A stretch of DNA of 12,561 nucleotides, from positions 1 to 12,561 of the forward strand of contig CAZCFO010000010.1 in NCBI GenBank assembly GCA_964497975.1. Direction: 5' to 3'. Positions 6,573 through 12,561 of the stretch are shown here, piece by piece. The DNA comes from JABFSS01 sp964497975 (GTDB lineage Bacteria; Patescibacteriota; Gracilibacteria; Peribacterales; Peribacteraceae). How positions within the stretch are numbered: the stretch's first letter is position 1; each line of letters opens with the position of its first letter. Both the position numbers and the translations under genes were made by a program. A model generated the notes under the pieces. That model did no database searches. It was not told where the DNA came from and saw only the letters and a list, made by a program, of their open reading frames with translations.

Positions 6573-6600
6573 AGTGTACGCTCGTACACCCATGGGTCAA
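6573..6600 (-). promoter_or_regulatory. Strong sigma70-type promoter for the 82-aa gene
   Basis: On the minus strand TTGACC (6595-6600), a 16-bp spacer and TACACT (6573-6578) end 6 bp before the ATG at 6566. This is the best -35/-10 pair in the window and predicts a leaderless mRNA. Confidence 0.65.
6574..6589. promoter_or_regulatory. Palindromic operator candidate overlapping the -10
   Basis: GTGTACG and CGTACAC are perfect 7-bp inverted arms around a 2-bp centre. They cover the -10 box of the minus-strand promoter and the adjacent spacer. A dimeric repressor bound here would block the promoter. No regulator gene is visible in the window. Confidence 0.5.
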
Positions 6601-6654
6601 GAGACTTCTATCGACAGCGTTTGCAAAACATCGTGGAGAGTTTTTTGAACGCGG

Positions 6655-6660
6655 TAGAGT
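6655..6660 (+). promoter_or_regulatory. -10 box for the Hcp-like gene, leaderless
   Basis: TAGAGT ends 6 bp before the ATG at 6667. There is no convincing -35 hexamer at 16-18 bp, so the promoter may be weak or activator-dependent. Confidence 0.35.
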
Positions 6661-6666
6661 GGCGTC

Positions 6667-7221
6667 ATGACGCAACGACGACGATCGATGCTGGCGGGAA
6701 GCGTTCTGGCGACCCTCGCGGCAACCGCATTCATCCTGATTCTCGGCGCGCGCTCCGGCGGCAGCGCGATCGCGCAGACGGCCCCCCGCCCCGCGGGCGA
6801 CCGGATCTTCCTCAAACTCGAGGGCATCGACGGCGAAGTGATGGAGACCGACCACCTCGGAGAACTCTCGCTCCAGTCTTTCAGCTGGGGCATTTCCGGG
6901 TCCTCCGCTCCGGGCATGAAGGACCTGCACGTGGTGATGAAGGCCGACAAGGCGTTCCCCGCAGTCATGCGCAAAGCGGCGACCGGGGAACGCATCGCCC
7001 GCGCATGGCTCTCGATGCGCAATCCCATCGGCCAGGACTACCTCAAGTGGTCGTTCGGCGACCTGGTCGTGACGTCGTTTCAGATGGATGGCGCCGCGGG
7101 ACAGGGCAAGCCCCTGGTGTCGTTCGACCTGAAATTCTCGAAGGCGGACGTCGAATACCGGGCGCAGCTCAACAACGGCGGACTGGGTCCGGCGGCGAAG
7201 ACGTCTGTGGAAAACAAATGA
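6667..7221 (+). CDS. Exported Hcp-family (Hcp1-like) protein
   Basis: The 184-aa product begins with MTQRRRSMLAG and a hydrophobic stretch (about 9-37), a signal peptide or membrane anchor; the twin Arg before it is only a loose Tat-like match. Residues about 46-165 match the Hcp1 beta-barrel family: IFLKLEGIDGE, the ELSLQSFSWG strand, DLHVVMKADKAFPAVMRKAATGE, and a final VSFDLKFSKADVEYR strand. True Hcp forms the hexameric ring that stacks into the type VI secretion tube and has no signal peptide. This one is exported and has no other T6SS gene near it, so it is better read as a standalone secreted Hcp-like protein, perhaps forming surface rings. Its role is unknown. It is divergent from the 82-aa gene and followed 44 bp later by the copper unit. 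Confidence 0.8.
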   Translation: MTQRRRSMLAGSVLATLAATAFILILGARSGGSAIAQTAPRPAGDRIFLKLEGIDGEVMETDHLGELSLQSFSWGISGSSAPGMKDLHVVMKADKAFPAVMRKAATGERIARAWLSMRNPIGQDYLKWSFGDLVVTSFQMDGAAGQGKPLVSFDLKFSKADVEYRAQLNNGGLGPAAKTSVENK

Positions 7222-7227
7222 CACGCG

Positions 7228-7256
7228 TTGCGCGCTTCTTTTGGGCATTCTAAACT
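7228..7256 (+). promoter_or_regulatory. Promoter for the copper-handling unit
   Basis: TTGCGC (7228-7233), a 17-bp spacer and TAAACT (7251-7256) lie 9 bp before the ATG at 7266. The predicted leader is about 2 bases. Confidence 0.5.
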
Positions 7257-7265
7257 GCCGTCACT

Positions 7266-8000
7266 ATGACTCACCTCCTGCGTTCATCATGCCTCGCGGC
7301 ATCCTCGGTCCTTTTCCTCGCCCCCTTTCTGGCGTCCGCGCACGAGCACCGGACGTTCACGATCGGCGGCAAGCACTACGAAGTGACCATCGGCTCCATC
7401 AATGAGCCCGTCTACGTGGATGACAAATCCGGCGTGGAGCTCATGGTCGAAGAGACTGCATCGGCACCCGCTCACGAGGAGGAGCATCATGAGGATGGCC
7501 ATGATGATCACGAGGCAGGCACGCCCGTCACCGGGTGGGAGAAGGCCCTGAAGGTGGAAGTGAGCGCGGGCGACAAGAAACAGGTATTCGACCTTCGGCC
7601 CGCCTACGGCGAGCCGGGAACCTACAACGCCGTCTTCTTCCCGACTGTAGAGACGGTCTACACGTACCGGCTCTTCGGCACGGTCGACGGCGTCGCGTTC
7701 GACGTGTCCTTCCCCTGCGCATCCGCGGAGGGCGGCACCGCCGAGGACGATCACGAGAGCGTGAAGATCTCGGAGGGAGTGACGCAGACGTCGAAAAGCG
7801 GCGCCTTCGGCTGCCCCCGGGCGCGGACGCAGAGTGAATTTCCCGAGCAGAGCGATTCCCGGACAAACCTGACGCAGCAGGTCCGCATCCTCCAGGGCAG
7901 CAGCGACGGCATCCGCGGAACGGTGGGACTTGCGGCGGGAATCCTCGCCCTGTGCACCGCGATCGCCGCATGGGTGAAAGCCGGCAGGCGCGGATCCTGA
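7266..8000 (+). CDS. His-rich exported membrane protein, probable metal binder
   Basis: The 244-aa product has a signal peptide (about 1-25) with likely cleavage ASA|HEH, which would leave a His at the mature N-terminus. A strand-rich domain follows (FTIGGKHYEVTIGSINEPVY, residues 31-50, and GWEKALKVEV to about 150). An acidic His-rich insert lies at about 70-83 (HEEEHHEDGHDDHEAG). Cys151 and Cys183 could form a disulfide, and one membrane helix lies at about 217-237. From memory, the pattern of EPVYV, GVEL, EKALKVEV, LRPAYGEPGTY and FFPT recurs in an uncharacterised exported family found in archaea and bacteria, often near copper genes; I cannot name it. The His-rich loop and the CopCD gene downstream suggest binding of copper or another divalent metal outside the membrane. 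Confidence 0.8.
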   Translation: MTHLLRSSCLAASSVLFLAPFLASAHEHRTFTIGGKHYEVTIGSINEPVYVDDKSGVELMVEETASAPAHEEEHHEDGHDDHEAGTPVTGWEKALKVEVSAGDKKQVFDLRPAYGEPGTYNAVFFPTVETVYTYRLFGTVDGVAFDVSFPCASAEGGTAEDDHESVKISEGVTQTSKSGAFGCPRARTQSEFPEQSDSRTNLTQQVRILQGSSDGIRGTVGLAAGILALCTAIAAWVKAGRRGS

Positions 8001-8038
8001 TGGCGGGGAAAGTTCTCCATCCGAGACGGCTCCGCTGG

Positions 8039-8044
8039 TATGCT
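8039..8044 (+). promoter_or_regulatory. Possible -10 box before the 8055 gene
   Basis: TATGCT ends 10 bp before the ATG at 8055. No good -35 is seen, so this gene may instead be read from the promoter upstream of 7266. Confidence 0.25.
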
Positions 8045-8054
8045 TCGGCTGCCG

Positions 8055-8579
8055 ATGCGTGCATTCCGGATTTCCGCCGCCGTGCTTTTGCTGCTCTTCG
8101 CGGGGCAGGCGCTGGCATGCGTGGGCGGACAGCAGTGGATCAAGGACACCGGCGAGTACACGATTGACGTGACCGATGACACGCCCACCATCCAGCCGGG
8201 CCAGCCGGTGCACTTCGACTATGGGCTCTTCACGAAGGAGCTCGACGAATACGGCGCGGCAAAGCCTGCGGATTTCACCGACGTGCAGGTGGCGCTGGTG
8301 CAGGGTACGACCACCACGATGCAAACGACGATAAAGGCACAGGCCGACCGGGAACTGACGGGGTTCGACTACACGTTCCCCGACGTGCATGCGGATTACG
8401 TGATGCACGTGAACTACCGGAAAGGCGAGGCGGTCATCGCTTCCATAGACATCCCGCTGACCGCCGGGGGAGGCGGAGGGTATTCGGCAGCCTACAGCAT
8501 CGTCGGGCTGCTGGCCCTGACCGTGGCGATCACCGGGGGGATCGCGCTGGCGCGCGGAAAGACTCTTCGCCGTCTATGA
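8055..8579 (+). CDS. Small membrane-anchored exported protein of the copper unit
   Basis: Read from the ATG at 8055 the product is 174 aa; an in-frame ATG at 8040 adds five residues. A hydrophobic signal (about 5-21) ends ALA|C, which might be a weak lipoprotein site. The mature part is strand-rich (YTIDVTDDTPTIQPGQPVHFDYGLF, and later TGFDYTFPDVHADYVMHVNY), as in an immunoglobulin-like sandwich. Three His residues sit in the mature domain. A Gly-rich hinge (GGGGG) leads to one C-terminal membrane helix (about 147-167) and a basic tail. I cannot name the family. The stop overlaps the start of the CopCD gene (ATGA), so the two are translationally coupled and probably work together, perhaps passing copper to CopC. 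Confidence 0.75.
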   Translation: MRAFRISAAVLLLLFAGQALACVGGQQWIKDTGEYTIDVTDDTPTIQPGQPVHFDYGLFTKELDEYGAAKPADFTDVQVALVQGTTTTMQTTIKAQADRELTGFDYTFPDVHADYVMHVNYRKGEAVIASIDIPLTAGGGGGYSAAYSIVGLLALTVAITGGIALARGKTLRRL

Positions 8580-11473
8580 CAATCCTCCGCCGTTCATTGC
8601 TTCCGGCTGCCGTCTTCCTCTCGATGACGATGGGCATTCCGGAAGTGTTGGGGCATGCAGCGCCCGTCCGCTATGAACCCGCTTCCGCGTCGGTACTGCC
8701 CGCGTTTCCGCCGGAGGCATCCATCCGCTTCAGCGAGCGCGTGGATATCGCCGGGAGCCGGATGCGCATCCTGGGTCCCGACGGAAGCGAGGTGACAGAC
8801 GGAATGCCCTTCGTCGACAGGGAAGACCCCCGCCTCTTCCGCGCGGGCCTGCGGCCGTCCGGATCCGGAACCTACACGGTCTCGTGGCAGGTGCTCTCCG
8901 CCGACGACGGGCACTTCACGAAGGGCGCGTACGTGTTCTCCGTGGGCAACGGAAGCGGCGCGGGTGCGCAGGACGCCGGGCAGTTCCAGATCCAGCACCG
9001 CTCCGGCTGGCCGGAGGCCCTCCTGATTTTCCTCGAGCTCTTCGGACAGGGACTGCTGCTGGGCATTTTCGCGCTCACCCTGACGGCGGGACGGTCGATG
9101 ACGCGGGAGGGACTCTCTCCGGCAGCCCGTGCGCTCCTGATCCGGCGGCTCCGCATGCTGCTCGGATGCGCGGCGGGATTGCTCCTCGCGGGCACTCTGG
9201 GATACATGGCGCTCAAGAGCACGGCCCTGGGCAGCGACCGCGGCGTTCCTGTACCTGAGGCGATGGGATCGTTCCTCGCGAGTGTGGCGGGACGGTCCGC
9301 GATCTGCCGGATGATCCTGGGGCTGGCCGTGACCGGACTGCTGTGTAAGGGCATGCCCGTGCTGCTGATCGGATCGAGAAAACGGCTTCAGGAAGCGATC
9401 CTCGTAGCACTGATCGCCGGCACGGCCCTTCTCCGCGCGCGGGTGAGCCATGCCGCCGCGTCGGAATTTCTTCCGGCGCTGTCGATCCTGCTCAACGCCG
9501 CCCATCTGCTGTTCAAAGATCTGTGGATTGGGGGGCTCGCCGCATTCCTGTTCGCTTTTCTCCCGGCAGTGCGGAAGAGCGGGGATGCACGACAGACAGT
9601 CCTTCCACTTCTGACATTCTCGAATCTTCTGATGCTCGCGCTGGCGGTCGGAGGAACGACGGGCGCCTACATCGTCTGGCTGCATCTCCAGAGTCCGGCG
9701 AATCTTCTCTCGACGCACTGGGGCGGATACCTGCTTGCGCTGGGGGCCTTCGGCGTCACCCTCTTCATCCTGCGGGTGTGGTCCCAGCGGCTCATCCACC
9801 CGTCGCTCGTCGCGATAGCCGAGGGAAAGGCAAATGCGCAGGACCGGGAACATGCCCGAGTGTTTAGACCGCTCTTGATCACCGAATTTCTGGCGGGACT
9901 CGCTGCACTTCTTTTCTCGAGCATCCTCATCATCACCACGCCGCCGCTTCCGCAGCCGGAGCGGTTTGAGCGGACTACCGTGACGCCGCAGGCGGCCATC
10001 ACCCTGGAAGCGCACCCGTGGGAACAAGACCAGCTGCTCGTCACCGTGGAACGCCCGCAGAGCGCCGGAACGGGCGGAGTGCTGACCGTGACCGTCGAAA
10101 ATCCGGGCCAAAGCCTCGGGCCGATCGATCTCCCGGCGCAGAAGCGCTTCCCCGGAGGGTTTGTGTTCCCGACGAGCGCGCTCGCGGCGGCCGGTACATG
10201 GACTGTGCGGGTGAGTGAGCAGTCCCCTCCCCTGTACGACGCCGTGGCGACGTTCACCGTCCATGCGCCGGACGATCTGGCCGTGACGGAATCCGGGCGG
10301 ACGCTCGACGGCTTCGCGCTGACGTTTGTGATCATCGGCATCGCGGTGACCGGCGCCGCGTGGATGCTCGCGCGGCAGAACGGGACGCTCCGTGCGCGTC
10401 TCGCCCGGGGAGGAGACGCCCGCATCACACTCCCGGAATTCCGGCATGCGTGGCTTGCCTGGCCGGTGGGACTGCTCATCGTCGTCACCATCGGGCTCGC
10501 TATGGGAACCCACGGAAGGCACGGAAATACTGGGTTCGCGAAGCTCTGCCGGTTATACGGCGGCTACTGGCACGAAAACGTGCCCATGCGCGACGGCGTC
10601 CCCACGTCCGACATCTCAGTCCTTGGCTGCATGATCGGCATGGGCCGCGGCACCTTCCACTTCGCGGACCCGCGCGAGTTTTCCTGGTTCGTCCGGCGTG
10701 AAAGCCCGCACGCCGCTCTGACCACGGAGCCGGCGACGCTCGTCCCCGGCGTTCCCGCTCTGCTCACGTTCCGGATCACCGATGACGCAGGCAAACCGGT
10801 CACGGATCTCACCTTCGAGCACGACCGCATCCTGCACGCGGTGATCGTCAGCCAGGATCTACAGACCTTCGCCCACGCGCACGTGGAGGACACCGGTCCG
10901 GTGACGCCGGGGATGCTCACGGCCGCCACCTTCCCCGTCCGCTACACGTTTCCCGGGCCGGGACGGTATCTGATCGCCCTCGACTACACCGTGCGGTCGC
11001 AGACGTTGGCGCAGCAGTTCTTCGTGACCGTCGGCACTCCCCCGCCCGCCGACATCCCGGAGGAAACGGGGCTCGTGCAGACCGGGGACGGCATGACGGT
11101 GGAATTGACTCCTCCGCGACGACTCGCATCCGGAACCGTCCAGAAGCTGGTCTACCGGTTCACGAACGCCGACGGAACCCCCGTCACCGATCTGCAGCCG
11201 TATCTCGCCGCACCGATGCACATGTCGGTTGTGAAGACGGACCTGCAGGCGTTCCTGCACGTGCACGCGGAGCTCCCGCAGAACCTGTGGGATTCGATCT
11301 TTACGCCCCGGGATCCCAACGCGAAACACATACACCAGTTCCTGCCGGATCAGTTCGGGCCGGAACTCGCCGCGTACGTGCTCTTCCCCACGCCCGGCCA
11401 GTACGAAATCTTCGGCGAGGTCCGACGAAACGGAAAGACCGTGCTGACGAGGTTCAGGCTGTCGGTGGAGTGA
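8576..11473 (+). CDS. CopC-CopD copper protein fused to Ig-like and duplicated His-rich C-terminal domains
   Basis: The 965-aa protein has a signal peptide (1-26) cut before His27, so the CopC domain (27-123) would start with His. With Asp111 and His113 (ADDGHFTKGAYVFSV) this gives the Cu(II) histidine-brace ligands of CopC. A CopD-like region (about 145-455) has around eight membrane helices, including LNAAHLLFKDLWIGGL with His310. An Ig-like domain follows (about 467-562), then two more helices (about 570-597 and 627-644) and a segment with Cys658 and Cys685. Two similar C-terminal domains (about 711-820 and 835-965) share the pattern H-x3-V-x3-DLQ-x-F-x-H-x-H: His754/766/768 and His882/895/897. 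They resemble FixH/YtkA-type extracytoplasmic domains. CopCD is normally about 500-700 aa or two genes. The likely role is copper capture outside and import. The start overlaps the previous stop by ATGA. Confidence 0.9.
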   Translation: MTILRRSLLPAAVFLSMTMGIPEVLGHAAPVRYEPASASVLPAFPPEASIRFSERVDIAGSRMRILGPDGSEVTDGMPFVDREDPRLFRAGLRPSGSGTYTVSWQVLSADDGHFTKGAYVFSVGNGSGAGAQDAGQFQIQHRSGWPEALLIFLELFGQGLLLGIFALTLTAGRSMTREGLSPAARALLIRRLRMLLGCAAGLLLAGTLGYMALKSTALGSDRGVPVPEAMGSFLASVAGRSAICRMILGLAVTGLLCKGMPVLLIGSRKRLQEAILVALIAGTALLRARVSHAAASEFLPALSILLNAAHLLFKDLWIGGLAAFLFAFLPAVRKSGDARQTVLPLLTFSNLLMLALAVGGTTGAYIVWLHLQSPANLLSTHWGGYLLALGAFGVTLFILRVWSQRLIHPSLVAIAEGKANAQDREHARVFRPLLITEFLAGLAALLFSSILIITTPPLPQPERFERTTVTPQAAITLEAHPWEQDQLLVTVERPQSAGTGGVLTVTVENPGQSLGPIDLPAQKRFPGGFVFPTSALAAAGTWTVRVSEQSPPLYDAVATFTVHAPDDLAVTESGRTLDGFALTFVIIGIAVTGAAWMLARQNGTLRARLARGGDARITLPEFRHAWLAWPVGLLIVVTIGLAMGTHGRHGNTGFAKLCRLYGGYWHENVPMRDGVPTSDISVLGCMIGMGRGTFHFADPREFSWFVRRESPHAALTTEPATLVPGVPALLTFRITDDAGKPVTDLTFEHDRILHAVIVSQDLQTFAHAHVEDTGPVTPGMLTAATFPVRYTFPGPGRYLIALDYTVRSQTLAQQFFVTVGTPPPADIPEETGLVQTGDGMTVELTPPRRLASGTVQKLVYRFTNADGTPVTDLQPYLAAPMHMSVVKTDLQAFLHVHAELPQNLWDSIFTPRDPNAKHIHQFLPDQFGPELAAYVLFPTPGQYEIFGEVRRNGKTVLTRFRLSVE

Positions 11474-12272
11474 CACCAAGGTCCATGTCGTTCAACATCA
11501 CCCACTCCTTCTTGTCAGCGGAAAACGTTCCGGTATCCGTCCACTGCCGGACCATCCCTGCGACGGGTCGGGTGATGTCGGACGGCTCGAAGGCGCGCGT
11601 CTGCACCCAGTCTTTGCGACCCTCGAACCCCTTCATGCGGCGCCCCAGCGATTTCGCGTGGGCGAGCGCCTGCTTCACGTCGGTGAACGGGCTGTTGAAG
11701 GATCCGGGATACAGCACCGACACGTCCACTCCCGCCGCCTCGAGCTCCGGCCGCCGCGCCCGCAGGAGTGCAGCCTGTTCCGTCTTCATCTGGCCGTATT
11801 GGAGCCCCTGTCCCGCCTCCACGATCTGCCGCAGCAGCCGCTGGAAGTCCTCGTTCTCCGTGTTCTCGCCGTACTTCGCGGTAATCGAGCAGACCGCGAC
11901 AAGAAGCCGCCGCCGCGTGTCCCTGGTCGCATGCGCGAGCATGCCCCGGATCAGATTCTCCAGTGTCCTGTTCTGCGACAGCCGGGATTCCGTACGGGCC
12001 TCTCCGGACTCCAGGTCGTCCACGTTCACCGCGGCGTTCCATACGATGACGTCGTCGTCGGTATACGGGAGAACGCTCTCGGGATGGAAAATATTGTCGA
12101 GATGCAGCTTGGTCGCTCCGGTCTGCTCTGCTATCGCCTTCAATTGCAGCTCTTTGACCGGGAGATCCGCGAGTTCCAGGACGAGGTCCGGGCATTCGGC
12201 GTGAAGGGACAGCGCGAACGAGCTGCCGAGCGCGCCGGCGGCTCCGGTGATGAGGGCGGATTTTTGGGGCAT
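11454..12272 (-). CDS. Short-chain dehydrogenase/reductase (SDR family)
   Basis: The 272-aa length is standard for a classical SDR. The Rossmann nucleotide motif TGAAGALG is at residues 9-16. NAAV at 79-82 takes the place of NNAG, Ser129 lies in CSITAKYG, and Tyr159 and Lys163 lie in YGQMK, giving the Ser-Tyr-Lys catalytic set. PGSFNSPF at 189-196 is the usual PG loop. It should be an active NAD(P)-dependent oxidoreductase; the substrate cannot be told. The start at 12272 is chosen because the TGAAGALG motif begins eight residues in, and because a TTGACG-17-CAGAAT promoter lies just upstream; the frame stays open to 12383, but that extension has no family features. Its last 20 bases overlap the end of the CopCD gene on the other strand. 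Confidence 0.92.
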   Translation of the reverse strand: MPQKSALITGAAGALGSSFALSLHAECPDLVLELADLPVKELQLKAIAEQTGATKLHLDNIFHPESVLPYTDDDVIVWNAAVNVDDLESGEARTESRLSQNRTLENLIRGMLAHATRDTRRRLLVAVCSITAKYGENTENEDFQRLLRQIVEAGQGLQYGQMKTEQAALLRARRPELEAAGVDVSVLYPGSFNSPFTDVKQALAHAKSLGRRMKGFEGRKDWVQTRAFEPSDITRPVAGMVRQWTDTGTFSADKKEWVMLNDMDLGVTPPTA

Positions 12273-12285
12273 AAAAAAGGGAGCA

Positions 12286-12314
12286 ATTCTGAGGGTCCAC
12301 CGAAGCGGCGTCAA
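12286..12314 (-). promoter_or_regulatory. Sigma70-type promoter for the SDR gene
   Basis: On the minus strand TTGACG (12309-12314), a 17-bp spacer and CAGAAT (12286-12291) precede the ATG at 12272 by 13 bp. The predicted leader is about 6 bases, with a pyrimidine/T-rich run directly before the start codon and no Shine-Dalgarno motif. Confidence 0.55.
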
Positions 12315-12361
12315 GCAAAGGAAGCGATGCCCAGCGCCCCACGAAGGCTTTGAGAGCGATT

Positions 12362-12404
12362 GAACGCCACCGGGCTTTCCCATACACTTCCCGGGCGTTC
12401 TTTT
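12362..12404 (+). terminator. Rho-independent terminator candidate upstream of tRNA-Tyr
   Basis: GAACGCC (12362-12368) pairs with GGCGTTC (12394-12400), and CGGG (12371-12374) with CCCG (12390-12393) after a 2-base bulge. TTTTC follows at once. No plus-strand gene ends just before it, so it would insulate the tRNA from antisense or read-through transcription of the SDR region. Confidence 0.45.
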
Positions 12405-12413
12405 CTATACAGT

Positions 12414-12449
12414 TGTCCCGCACCACTCGCTCCGCTCGTGTGCGGGACA
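12414..12449. other. Hairpin in the tRNA upstream spacer
   Basis: Ten bases at 12414-12423 (TGTCCCGCAC) pair perfectly with 12440-12449, leaving a 16-base loop of CTCGCTCCGCTCG type. A smaller hairpin GTGC-TTC-GCAC follows near 12473-12483. There is no T-run after the main stem. It could be a dispersed repeat or part of the tRNA transcript leader. Nothing else is seen in 12450-12508, and no clear tRNA promoter. Confidence 0.5.
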
Positions 12450-12508
12450 CAGGATCTTCGGCCTCTGGCGTCGTGCTTCGCACTCGCCATCGGCTCGAAT
12501 TCAACTGT

Positions 12509-12561
12509 GGGTCGGTACCGAAGTGGTCAAACGGGGCAGACTGTAAATCTGCTGGCTTTAC
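12509..12561 (+). tRNA. tRNA-Tyr (GTA), 3' part beyond the window
   Basis: Acceptor 5' strand GGGTCGG (12509-12515), T8-A9, D-arm CCG...CGG with AAGTGGTCAAA in the loop, anticodon stem GCAGA (12536-12540) with TCTGC (12548-12552), and loop CTGTAAA holding anticodon GTA at 12543-12545. The window then enters what should be the long variable arm typical of bacterial tRNA-Tyr. The T-arm and acceptor 3' strand are missing. Confidence 0.92.

Noticed and set aside
6667..7221. Type VI secretion locus
   Set aside because: Only an Hcp-like domain is present, it carries an export signal, and no other T6SS component is nearby.
7224..7242. CGCG-TTG-CGCG hairpin with CTTCTTTT tail as a terminator after the Hcp-like gene
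   Set aside because: The stem is only 4 bp, and it overlaps the -35 of the next promoter; too weak to call.
8594..10522. Long open frame on the minus strand (642 codons)
   Set aside because: It lies antisense to the well-supported CopCD gene, has highly charged Arg/Gly/Glu-rich composition and no recognisable motif; a GC-rich codon-phase shadow.
12406..12411. TATACA as a tRNA-Tyr -10 box
   Set aside because: There is no -35 at a suitable distance and it sits about 100 bp before the tRNA, directly after the terminator-like T-run.
12509..12561. Integration site in the tRNA
   Set aside because: The tRNA 3' half is outside the window and no integrase or direct repeat is seen.

Overview
The window is a GC-rich bacterial fragment (by eye above 60% GC). 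It is densely coded, with short intergenic gaps and overlapping gene ends. TGA, TAA and TAG all act as stops, so the standard bacterial code fits. Several traits suggest a candidate-phyla-radiation (Patescibacteria) genome, perhaps of the Peribacteria/Peregrinibacteria type. These are the lack of Shine-Dalgarno motifs, -10 boxes placed so close to start codons that most mRNAs would be leaderless, serine-rich linkers in surface proteins, and a dockerin gene beside a cohesin gene. This taxonomic call is inference; no marker gene in the window settles it.

Layout. (1) 3-1680: housekeeping genes, namely the 3' end of a carbamoyl-phosphate synthase large subunit that resembles the eukaryotic type, then greA. 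An inverted-repeat cluster (991-1068) separates them, and another follows greA (1692-1780). (2) 1849-3235: a small proline-rich helical protein converges on holA (DNA polymerase III delta), with overlapping 3' ends. (3) 3345-6284: a three-gene surface cluster. It encodes a membrane-attached dockerin-like protein, a membrane-anchored cohesin-like protein with serine-rich linker and FN3 domain, and a translationally coupled protein with a cupredoxin-like domain that has lost most copper ligands. (4) 6318-7221: a divergent pair, an 82-aa unknown with a strong promoter and palindromic operator candidate, and an exported Hcp-like protein with no type VI secretion genes nearby. (5) 7266-11473: a likely copper-handling unit of a His-rich membrane protein, a small membrane-anchored protein and a 965-aa CopC-CopD fusion with duplicated His-rich C-terminal domains. 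(6) 11454-12561: a short-chain dehydrogenase on the minus strand, a hairpin-rich spacer, and a tRNA-Tyr cut by the window end.

How it may fit together. Nearly everything from 3345 to 11473 on the plus strand is exported or membrane-anchored. The dockerin and cohesin could bind each other, giving a small cell-surface assembly outside any cellulosome context. The copper unit would bind copper outside the membrane through the CopC and His-rich domains and move it inward through CopD. Whether the two clusters cooperate is not shown by the sequence; the link is only proximity and a cupredoxin-like fold.
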